From assembly GCA_964390795.1 (NCBI GenBank), contig CAYMLQ010000381.1:1-5372 (forward strand): 5,372 nt of DNA, given 5' to 3'. Position 1 is the stretch's first letter. Each line of letters starts with the position of its first letter. The DNA is from CAYMLQ01 sp964390795. Lineage in GTDB: Bacteria > Verrucomicrobiota > Kiritimatiellia > RFP12 > UBA1067. Below are positions 1 through 5,372 of this stretch, in pieces. The position numbers and the translations under genes are program-made. The notes beneath the pieces were generated by a model. That model saw nothing but the letters and a program-made list of their open reading frames with translations, made no database searches and was not told where the DNA came from.

Positions 1-29
1 CTACCTGCCTGTCGAACACCAAACCGCAT
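1..29 (-). CDS. Possible start of a further gene, cut by the window edge
   Basis: An ATG at 29 on the minus strand is preceded by GAAGGA with 10 bases between AAGGA and the ATG, close to the arrangement at the two complete genes. It opens a frame of nine codons (MRFGVRQAG) to the edge without a stop. The gap from the hydrolase stop is 63 bases and holds no convincing terminator, which would fit a further gene of the same operon. Nine residues are too few to name a product or to show that it is really translated. Confidence 0.3.
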
Positions 30-40
30 TCTAAGGTTAT

Positions 41-69
41 CCTTCTTCCCACCCCTTCCCCTCCGCTCC
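41..69 (-). other. Purine-rich, G-run tract after the hydrolase gene
   Basis: On the transcribed strand this 29-base tract is purine apart from two positions (51 and 65) and holds two GGGG runs, one GGG and several GG, starting 24 bases after the hydrolase stop. It has no stem followed by a T-run and so is not an intrinsic terminator. It may be part of the leader of a following gene, since it ends in an AAGGA, and it could in principle form a two-layer G-quadruplex in the RNA. It does not contain four runs of three G, so a standard three-layer structure is not expected. Confidence 0.4.
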
Positions 70-92
70 ACCAGACTATGCGCCAAGGTCTG

Positions 93-2888
93 TCAATCGT
101 TCTTTTCGGGCAGGATCTCTCTGCTTTCTCCAGAGAAACGGACTTTCACCGGGCGCGGCTCGTCTGAAGTCACGCGGTAGTTTGTAACCTTGCCGTCTTT
201 CCACTCCGCATCCACTGTAAAACCGCCGCGGGCGCGAAGGCCGCTGAAACGACCGGCCGACCACGCGCTCGGCAGAGCCGGCAGCAGCTCGATCTCCCCG
301 GCGTGCGATTGCAGCAGCATCTCCGCGATGCCGGCGCACCCGCCGAAATTGCCGTCGATCTGGAACGGAGGACAGGAATCGAACAGGTTCGGCAGCGAGC
401 CGCTCCCGCCGCCCGCCGGGCGGAGCAGGGTCTTAAAGAGCTTGTGCGCACGGTTGCCCTCACCCAGGCGCGCCCAGAGATTCATGCGCCACGCGAGCGC
501 CCAGCCGTTGCTGTCGTCGCCGCGCGCGTCCAAGAACTTCCGGCACGCCTCGGCCAGCTCCGGCGTGCCGCGCGCCGTGATCTCATAGTACGGGTACAGG
601 CCGTACATCGGCGAGGTGTGCCGGTGCTTCGGCTCGGGCTCCGGATACGGCTCCAGCCACTCCTGCAGGCGCCCGTCGGGGCCGATCTGGTTCGGAGCGA
701 GGCGGGCGCGCTTCTCAGCGAGTTCTATTCGCAGGTCGGCGTCGAGGCCAAGCAGCTCCGCCGCACGGGCGGTGTTGGCGAACAGCTCGCGCAGCAGCTG
801 CATGTCGATGGTCGGGCCCAGGCAGACGTGCGCCACCTTTCCGTCCACCAGCTTGAAACGGTTCTCAGGCGAATTCGAAGGGCCTGAGACGAGCCACTTG
901 TGCTTCGGTTCTTCGATGAGATTGTCGAGGTAAAACAGCGACGACTCTTTCAGGATCGGATAGGCCCAGCGCAGGAACTCGCGGTCGAGCGTGAAGGCAT
1001 AATGCTCCCAGAGGTGCTGACAAAGCCAGGCCGAACCGCTCACGGTCGCGCCCCAGGACGCGGCTTCCCCGGGCGACGTGAACCCCCACGGGTTGGTGAT
1101 CACATGGGCGACCCAGCCGCGTGCGTTGTAGTAGGCCTTCGCGGTCTTTCGGCCCGGCTCAACCAGAGAGGCGATGAGCTTGTGCATCGGTTCGTGAAGC
1201 TCGGACAGGTTGCAGACCTCGGCGGGCCAGTAGTTCATCTGGACGTTGATGTCGAGGTGCCAGTCTCCGTTCCAAGGCGTCTGGACCTCCTCGGCCCAGA
1301 TGCCTTGAAGATTGGCAGGCAGTCCGCCAGGCCGCGAGCTGCTGATCAGCAGGTATCGTCCGAAATTAAAGTACAGCGCGGCCAGCGCCGGGTCCGGTTC
1401 GCCCTTTGCGAAGCCGGCTAGCCGAGCGTCCGTCGGTTGCCCACTGTTGGGCGTAGCGGGCAGGCTCAGCTCCACGCGGTTGAAATACTTTTCGTGGTCG
1501 GCCTTCTGCGCCACACGCAGTTCGTCGAACGACTTCTTTGCCGCCTTATCGAGATCGGCAAGCGTCGCGGCGACGGGATCGCCTAGCTGCCTGCCAGCAA
1601 AACCCTTGAAATCCGTGGCGGCGGAGAACAGCAGCAGAACCTCATCCGCCTTTTCGACAACCAGGGTGTTTGCCGCGGTCTTCACGGTTCCGCCCCGCGC
1701 CAGAACGCGCAGCCGCGCGGCGTAACTCACGCCTTTGCCGCCGCAGCCGTTGTCGAGCGTGCCGGTCATCAGCAGTTCATGATCGGTGGCGGCCCGCGTT
1801 TCAAACCGCTCGGGCCGGTCCAGCGACACCGCAAACGACACGGCGCCGGGCTGATCCGCTTTCAGCCTGGAAACAAACACCTCATCAGGGGCGCTGACGA
1901 AATGCTCGCGCGTGAAGCGCACGCCGGCTTTCTTATAAACAATGTCCGCAGACGCTGAGCGCAGGTCCAGCAATCGAGAGTAATCCTCCGTCTGGCCCTG
2001 TGCGGACACGTGAGGCGGAAGCCCTGAGAGCGCAATCTCTGCCACCTGAAAATGCGTGACCCCTGGATTCGGCATAAACGTGAAACGGAACATACGGCAC
2101 GTGCGCGGGTTCCCGATTTTGTACGTGTGGCTCTCATTCCGCTTAGCGAATATCGGCTCATCCTTGTGTTCATCTAGCAGCGTCCATTCTTTACCGTCCG
2201 CCGAGCCTTCCAGTTTCCAGGTCCGCGGATCACGCGCGGGCACATCCTCAGCCGAGGTGAGCCGATACTCACGCGGAGCTGCGCCCTCCTTGCCAGCGCC
2301 GAACTGCCAGACCACCGGTCGGCCTTCATGGATGACGCACCACTTCGTGGCCGCGTTTCCGTCCGCAGAGGCACCGACTTCCTGCACAGCCGACCACGCG
2401 CGGTGGCCGCTTGCACACAGGAGCGCCGGTCTGTCAGCCGGGCCGCTGAACCTCAACCTCAGATTGCCCAGCGTCTGGTAACAGCCGAACGGCACGTTCG
2501 CGCCACGGCCGTGCCCGGACCCCTTGCCCTGGCAGGTGAAGTTGGCGTTGACCCCTTTCTCCGCCTCGGCGTTCTTGCCTTCGATCAGCAACCGTCGGAT
2601 TTCCGGCAGCGCCTGAAACGCTCCGGTGCGGTCAGCTTCCTCGCGCGACCCTGACCAGAGAGAACTCTCGTTGAGCACGATTCGTTCTTCGTCGACACCG
2701 CCGAAAACCATGACGCCGATCCGCCCGTTGCCGAGCGGCAGCGACTCGTGAAAGCGGCCTGCAGGCTTGTCATACACCAGGCGGGTTGTCGCATCGGCAG
2801 CGCCAAAGGCGGAGGACAAGCCGCCTGAGGCGGCCAGCAGACCGACCACCAATGGCGACAGTGGATTCATCCATCTTCCAGCTTTCAT
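93..2888 (-). CDS. Secreted glycoside hydrolase family 95 (alpha-L-fucosidase or alpha-L-galactosidase) with inserted discoidin-like domain
   Basis: A 931-residue enzyme that by family would hydrolyse terminal alpha-L-fucose (in some members alpha-L-galactose) with inversion. A signal peptide is visible: a basic start (MKAGR), a hydrophobic stretch at about 9-28 and a likely cut after Ala27-Phe-Gly29. There is no lipobox cysteine, so it is probably periplasmic or exported and not a lipoprotein. The N-terminal beta-sandwich begins with LVYDKPAGRFHESLPLGNGRIG (37-58, written here in part as a landmark) and resumes at about 300 after an inserted domain. The (alpha/alpha)6 catalytic domain carries PANLQGIW (524-531), INVQMNYWPAE (547-557), SPEN with Glu675 as the likely general acid, RHTSP (756-760), and QIDGNFGG with Asp845, which in the B. 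bifidum enzyme AfcA works with asparagines as the base. A C-terminal beta-domain follows to the end. Usual family length is about 750 to 820, and the extra length is explained by the insert. Linkage is not predictable from sequence alone. Confidence 0.93.
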   Translation of the reverse strand: MKAGRWMNPLSPLVVGLLAASGGLSSAFGAADATTRLVYDKPAGRFHESLPLGNGRIGVMVFGGVDEERIVLNESSLWSGSREEADRTGAFQALPEIRRLLIEGKNAEAEKGVNANFTCQGKGSGHGRGANVPFGCYQTLGNLRLRFSGPADRPALLCASGHRAWSAVQEVGASADGNAATKWCVIHEGRPVVWQFGAGKEGAAPREYRLTSAEDVPARDPRTWKLEGSADGKEWTLLDEHKDEPIFAKRNESHTYKIGNPRTCRMFRFTFMPNPGVTHFQVAEIALSGLPPHVSAQGQTEDYSRLLDLRSASADIVYKKAGVRFTREHFVSAPDEVFVSRLKADQPGAVSFAVSLDRPERFETRAATDHELLMTGTLDNGCGGKGVSYAARLRVLARGGTVKTAANTLVVEKADEVLLLFSAATDFKGFAGRQLGDPVAATLADLDKAAKKSFDELRVAQKADHEKYFNRVELSLPATPNSGQPTDARLAGFAKGEPDPALAALYFNFGRYLLISSSRPGGLPANLQGIWAEEVQTPWNGDWHLDINVQMNYWPAEVCNLSELHEPMHKLIASLVEPGRKTAKAYYNARGWVAHVITNPWGFTSPGEAASWGATVSGSAWLCQHLWEHYAFTLDREFLRWAYPILKESSLFYLDNLIEEPKHKWLVSGPSNSPENRFKLVDGKVAHVCLGPTIDMQLLRELFANTARAAELLGLDADLRIELAEKRARLAPNQIGPDGRLQEWLEPYPEPEPKHRHTSPMYGLYPYYEITARGTPELAEACRKFLDARGDDSNGWALAWRMNLWARLGEGNRAHKLFKTLLRPAGGGSGSLPNLFDSCPPFQIDGNFGGCAGIAEMLLQSHAGEIELLPALPSAWSAGRFSGLRARGGFTVDAEWKDGKVTNYRVTSDEPRPVKVRFSGESREILPEKND
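1992..2438 (-). other. F5/8 type C (discoidin-like) domain inserted in the hydrolase N-terminal domain
   Basis: Residues of about 151-299 of the hydrolase interrupt a segment that is continuous in ordinary family 95 proteins, between YQTLGNLRLRFSG and EDYSRLLDLRSA. The insert shows the usual order of F5/8C features: DGNAATKWC near 176-184, a VVWQFG strand at 192-197, YRLTSAEDVPARDPRTW at 208-224, LEGSADGKEWTLLDE at 226-240, and a closing FQVAEIALSGL at 280-290. Such domains often bind sugars (CBM32 and CBM47 are related), so it may help hold the substrate. Boundaries are approximate and binding is not shown by the sequence. Confidence 0.8.
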
Positions 2889-2897
2889 ATCACGCGT

Positions 2898-2902
2898 TCC
2901 TT
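2898..2902 (-). promoter_or_regulatory. Ribosome binding site of the family 95 hydrolase gene, abutting the upstream stop
   Basis: The minus strand reads TAG (stop of the URO-D-like gene) followed at once by AAAGGA, then 9 bases and the ATG at 2888. The site directly follows the upstream stop, so terminating ribosomes would be delivered to it, which suggests translational coupling. The position also supports ATG at 2888 over the internal ATG six codons later, which has no comparable site. Confidence 0.75.
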
Positions 2903-2903
2903 T

Positions 2904-4157
2904 CTAATTGAGACGCGCCTCTTCGTTGAAGTTCTTCACTGCGTTGAACGCCGCGAGCACATTCTCTGGCGGCACTTCCGGCAGGATGTTATGGATGGTG
3001 TTGAACACGAACCCGCCACCGGGCGCGAAGACCGCGCATCGCTCCAGCACATGCCTGCGCACCTCCTCCGGTGTGGCCTTGTTGAGGACCGACGCCGTGT
3101 CGCACCCGCCGCCCCAGAACGTGATGTCCGCGCCGAACTCACGTTTCAGGGCGGAAGGATCCATCTCCACGCAGTTGGTCTGCACCGGGTTGATGATGTC
3201 GTAGCCGGCCTCGATGAGGTCCGGCAGGAGCCGGTAGATCGAGCCGCAGGAGTGTAGGAAGGTCTTCATCCCGCTGTTCGCATGGACATAAGCGTTCAGC
3301 CGCATGTGATGCGGCTTAAACAGGCTCCGGTAGCACGCGGGCGACATGAGCGGGCCGCTGATCATGCCCAGATCGTCGCCAAAGCGCAGGATGTCAACCA
3401 CGTCGCCCACGGCCGAGCAGACTTTTTCGAGGCCGCGCAGGTGGATCTCCATCAGCGCGCCGACGAGCCTCTCCACTTCTTCCGGCTCGCACAGAAGATC
3501 CATCATAAAATTGTCCATGCGCCTCAAGAAGGTGCCCCACTCGAAGAGGTTGCAGCCGCACACGACCATCAGTGCCTTGTCGGTGGTCGACCGCAGATGA
3601 AGCGCCTTGGCGCGCAGGTCCGTCCAGAAGGTCGCGTCGGCGGCGTGGTCCCACGGGCTGTGGGCGAGCGCCTGCCAGAGAACGGTGCGCATCGCCGCCG
3701 GGAGGTCGGCGTAGTTGTCCGGATAGCCGTTGAGATAGGGGAAATGCGTCTGGTCGTAGAACGCGCCCTGGTGCGGCATGCGGGCGATGACAAGCCCGCC
3801 TTGCTCGACTTCGTGAGCGCCATCGCCCCGCAGGATCGGCCTGAACCATGTCGGATACTGCGCCGTCGAGCCGTCAGCCAGAGTGATGTCATACCAGTCT
3901 TTGTCGGCGGTGTTGAAGGCGCGGCCGATGTCGAGCACATCGACCCCGAGCGCGTCGAGCACCGCGTCCTCGGGCTGGGCGAGCTGCTGCACGACGTCGT
4001 AGATGCGGGTGTGCCCGCCCGTGATGCCGAGCGCCGCTTTCAACTTGTTGTAGGCCATCGCCGAGATGCCGGAGCTGGGGTTGGAACCCAGGTCAATTGG
4101 CACCCGGTCGGGCTGCCGGTGGCTGATCGCCGCAAGCACGCGTTCACGTGAAGTCAT
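2904..4157 (-). CDS. URO-D-fold protein, probable corrinoid-type methyltransferase
   Basis: A 417-residue cytoplasmic protein with no signal peptide or membrane segment, belonging to the uroporphyrinogen decarboxylase superfamily (Pfam URO-D). The N-terminal MTSRERVLAAISHRQPDRVP, the GNLFEWG-like CNLFEWGTFLRRMDNFMMDL near 203-222, GDDLG at 260-264, FLHSCGS at 300-306, WGGGCDT at 348-354 and the tail NTIHNILPEVPPENVL are all typical of the methyltransferase-like branch (MtaA/MtbA relatives), which moves methyl groups between a corrinoid protein and an acceptor. The N-terminal arginine motif used by true HemE decarboxylases is absent, so a haem role is unlikely. His302 and Cys304 form the HxC part of the zinc site, but the third ligand is unusual: the position where MtaA has its second cysteine appears to be Gly381, while Cys352 or His389 could substitute. 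It sits between a symporter and a secreted hydrolase, with 15 bases to the latter, so it is very likely co-expressed with them. Substrate and partner are unknown; no corrinoid protein is in the window. Confidence 0.88.
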   Translation of the reverse strand: MTSRERVLAAISHRQPDRVPIDLGSNPSSGISAMAYNKLKAALGITGGHTRIYDVVQQLAQPEDAVLDALGVDVLDIGRAFNTADKDWYDITLADGSTAQYPTWFRPILRGDGAHEVEQGGLVIARMPHQGAFYDQTHFPYLNGYPDNYADLPAAMRTVLWQALAHSPWDHAADATFWTDLRAKALHLRSTTDKALMVVCGCNLFEWGTFLRRMDNFMMDLLCEPEEVERLVGALMEIHLRGLEKVCSAVGDVVDILRFGDDLGMISGPLMSPACYRSLFKPHHMRLNAYVHANSGMKTFLHSCGSIYRLLPDLIEAGYDIINPVQTNCVEMDPSALKREFGADITFWGGGCDTASVLNKATPEEVRRHVLERCAVFAPGGGFVFNTIHNILPEVPPENVLAAFNAVKNFNEEARLN

Positions 4158-4166
4158 CAATTAAAT

Positions 4167-4171
4167 TCCTT
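4167..4171 (-). promoter_or_regulatory. Ribosome binding site that decides the start of the URO-D-like gene
   Basis: AAGGA on the minus strand lies 9 bases before the ATG at 4157 and 6 bases before an in-frame TTG at 4160. The hydrolase gene downstream has the same AAGGA with the same 9-base spacing to its ATG, and the resulting N-terminus MTSRERVLAAI is the usual one in this family. Both points favour ATG at 4157 over the TTG. Confidence 0.75.
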
Positions 4172-4176
4172 ACTCT

Positions 4177-4218
4177 CATTCTGACTCCTGATTTCTGACT
4201 TCTGACTTCTGATTTCTG
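4177..4218. repeat. Six tandem copies of a 7-base repeat in the spacer
   Basis: Six adjacent heptamers in exact phase. On the plus strand they read CATTCTG, ACTCCTG, ATTTCTG, ACTTCTG, ACTTCTG and ATTTCTG; on the transcribed strand the unit is CAGAART. The two end copies nearest the URO-D-like gene are the most diverged. The array begins 2 bases after the symporter stop codon and ends just before the ribosome binding site of the next gene, so it makes up most of the 63-base spacer. It would be transcribed as an unstructured purine-rich linker. Heptamer repeats of this kind are known as dispersed intergenic elements in several bacterial groups; the function here is unknown. Confidence 0.9.
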
Positions 4219-4220
4219 CC

Positions 4221-5372
4221 TCACGCAAAGATCACGTAGCAGATCACCATCACGAGCATGAGCACCACGGCCAAAACCCGCACGTCGCCCGGGCCCTCGA
4301 ACCGTTTTTCGGTCAGCACGGCCAGCGGGTTCGGCCAGCAGTACTTTTTCACGCAGGCTTCCGAGGGTTTGGGCGTCGCCAGACTGACCCCGACGAAAAC
4401 ACAACTGCAGAGGCAGAAGAGCCACCAGGCCTGCATCATAAACGGGATGCCCAAAGTCTGGGTGAGAAGCTGGACCGGCGCGCCCGCCGCGTTCTTGCCG
4501 AGGAAGAAGCCAGACACCGCCGGGAAGTCGAGGCAGAACACGACAGCCCCGAGCAGGAATCCGCTGATCAACGTGGCGGCTGAAGCTTGCGCCGTCCCGC
4601 GCCGCCAGAAGATGCCCCAGATGAACACGGTGGAAATCGGCGGGGCGAGCACGGAGATCATTTGGTTGATCCCCGCAAAGATGCCCCCGAAGTGCTCGCC
4701 CTGCGTTGACCACGCGATCGCGAGCAGCAGCACGACACCCGTTGTAACTTGCCCGATGCGCACCAGCTTGTGGTCGGCGATCTCCGGCCTGAGGCGTTTG
4801 ACGATGTCGATGCAAACGAGGGTGGCGGTCGAGTTCAGGGCACCTGCGACCGTGGACATCAAGGCTGCCAGGAGTCCCGCGACAACGAGCCCCTGAAGCC
4901 CGACCGGCAGCAGGTTTTGGATCAGCACGACGAGCGTCGCGTCAGGATTATCCGCGATCTTGTCCTTGAACAACACATAGCCGAGCACGCCGGGAAGCAC
5001 CATCAGGAAAACCGTCAACACTTTGATAAAGCCAGCGAAGACCGGGCCGACCTGCGCATCCCGCTCGGTCTCGGCGCCCAGCACGCGCTGCACGATGGTC
5101 TGGTCGCTGCACCAGTACCAGATGCCCAGCACCGGGTATCCCAGCAGCATCGCCTGCCATGCGTATGGGCCTTCGGAGCGGAGCATGCTCAACTGGCCGG
5201 GCTTGACGGCGGCGCGCAGGCCTTCAAGCGACGTGACGCCCTGCTCGCCGAGCGCATGCAGGCCGAACAGCGTGACAGCGGCGGCCCCTACCAGCAGCAA
5301 CACCGTCTGGACTGATTCCGTGACCGCGACCGCTTTGAGTCCGCCCAGCACCGTATAAACCAGCGTCAGGCC
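4221..5372 (-). CDS. Sodium/solute symporter (SSS family, SGLT-like), 5'-truncated by the window edge
   Basis: Inner-membrane transporter that would couple sodium entry to uptake of a solute, here probably a sugar. The open frame continues past the ATG/GTG-type codon at 5351 to the window edge, giving 383 residues; family members are usually about 500 to 600, so roughly the first third is missing. Seen in the fragment: a YTVLGGLKAVAVTE segment near residues 6-19, the SGLT-typical WYWCSDQTIVQR at about 85-96, LMSTVAGALNSTATL at about 171-185, which corresponds to the family's helix lining the sodium site, and LAPPISTVFIWGIFWRR at about 242-258. About nine hydrophobic segments can be counted, the last one ending at the C-terminus (VLMLVMVICYVIFA) after a polar loop, as in the 14-helix SGLT layout. 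It is the most upstream gene seen in the cluster, and its neighbour encodes a secreted fucosidase-type enzyme, so L-fucose or a related monosaccharide is a reasonable but unproven substrate. Family assignment is firm; substrate is inferred. Confidence 0.93.
   Translation of the reverse strand, partial: GLTLVYTVLGGLKAVAVTESVQTVLLLVGAAAVTLFGLHALGEQGVTSLEGLRAAVKPGQLSMLRSEGPYAWQAMLLGYPVLGIWYWCSDQTIVQRVLGAETERDAQVGPVFAGFIKVLTVFLMVLPGVLGYVLFKDKIADNPDATLVVLIQNLLPVGLQGLVVAGLLAALMSTVAGALNSTATLVCIDIVKRLRPEIADHKLVRIGQVTTGVVLLLAIAWSTQGEHFGGIFAGINQMISVLAPPISTVFIWGIFWRRGTAQASAATLISGFLLGAVVFCLDFPAVSGFFLGKNAAGAPVQLLTQTLGIPFMMQAWWLFCLCSCVFVGVSLATPKPSEACVKKYCWPNPLAVLTEKRFEGPGDVRVLAVVLMLVMVICYVIFA

Noticed and set aside
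33..44. Small hairpin AAGG-TTAT-CCTT overlapping the putative ribosome binding site near the left edge
   Set aside because: Four base pairs do not extend in either direction; too weak to claim regulation.
72..92. Short inverted repeat CAGAC/GTCTG just after the hydrolase stop, considered as an intrinsic terminator
   Set aside because: Only five pairs around an 11-base loop and no T-run follows on the transcribed strand.
303..887. A 194-codon plus-strand open frame opposite the hydrolase catalytic domain
   Set aside because: Its sequence is the complement of conserved family 95 motifs, with an Arg/Ala-rich composition typical of shadow frames.
3282..4151. A 289-codon plus-strand open frame opposite the URO-D-like gene
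   Set aside because: Antisense shadow in GC-rich DNA. The minus-strand frame carries conserved family motifs throughout, while this product resembles nothing and has no convincing ribosome binding site.
2904..4157. Assignment as HemE, uroporphyrinogen decarboxylase of haem synthesis
   Set aside because: The N-terminal HemE arginine motif is absent, the HxC zinc-type motif is present, the length is greater than the usual 340 to 360, and the neighbours are carbohydrate genes.
4158..4220. Possible internal promoter in the spacer before the URO-D-like gene
   Set aside because: No pair of -35 and -10-like boxes with proper spacing could be found; the spacer is mostly the heptamer array.
4144..4815. 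A 223-codon minus-strand frame overlapping the symporter C-terminus and running through the heptamer array
   Set aside because: It is out of frame with the clearly conserved symporter, is rich in Arg, Gly and Ala as GC-rich shadow frames are, and its end is only a translation of the repeat. No recognisable domain.

Overview
The window is a compact, GC-rich stretch of bacterial DNA in which every supported gene lies on the minus strand, so transcription runs from right to left. There are three genes: the 3' part of a sodium/solute symporter (SSS family, SGLT-like), a uroporphyrinogen-decarboxylase-fold protein that looks like a corrinoid methyltransferase and not a haem enzyme, and a secreted glycoside hydrolase family 95 enzyme (alpha-L-fucosidase or alpha-L-galactosidase type). 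A possible fourth gene may begin at the far left edge. No RNA genes, mobile elements or CRISPR arrays are visible.

Layout in transcription order: the symporter enters from the right edge without its N-terminus and stops at 4221. A 63-base spacer follows, filled mostly by six copies of a 7-base repeat that begins 2 bases from the symporter stop. The URO-D-like gene runs from 4157 to 2904. Only 15 bases separate it from the family 95 gene (2888 to 93), and the ribosome binding site of the second gene abuts the stop codon of the first. After the hydrolase comes a purine-rich leader with an AAGGA 10 bases before an ATG at 29, which suggests the cluster continues to the left. All three visible starts use the same AAGGA core with 9 to 10 bases of spacing.

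The simplest reading is a sugar-utilisation operon. The secreted hydrolase removes terminal L-fucose (or L-galactose) from a polysaccharide, the symporter may bring the released sugar in with sodium, and the cytoplasmic URO-D-like protein handles something linked to that substrate, possibly a methyl group. The link to O-methylated sugars is a hypothesis; no corrinoid protein or substrate methyltransferase is present in the window to confirm it.

The gene combination, the discoidin-like domain inside the hydrolase and the heptamer repeats suggest a polysaccharide-degrading member of the PVC group (Verrucomicrobiota, Kiritimatiellota, Lentisphaerota or Planctomycetota). This is an inference from general resemblance, not a placement by marker gene. 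The most interesting points are the carbohydrate-binding-like domain inserted inside the N-terminal domain of the hydrolase, the non-standard zinc-ligand set of the URO-D-like protein, and the pairing of these two genes.
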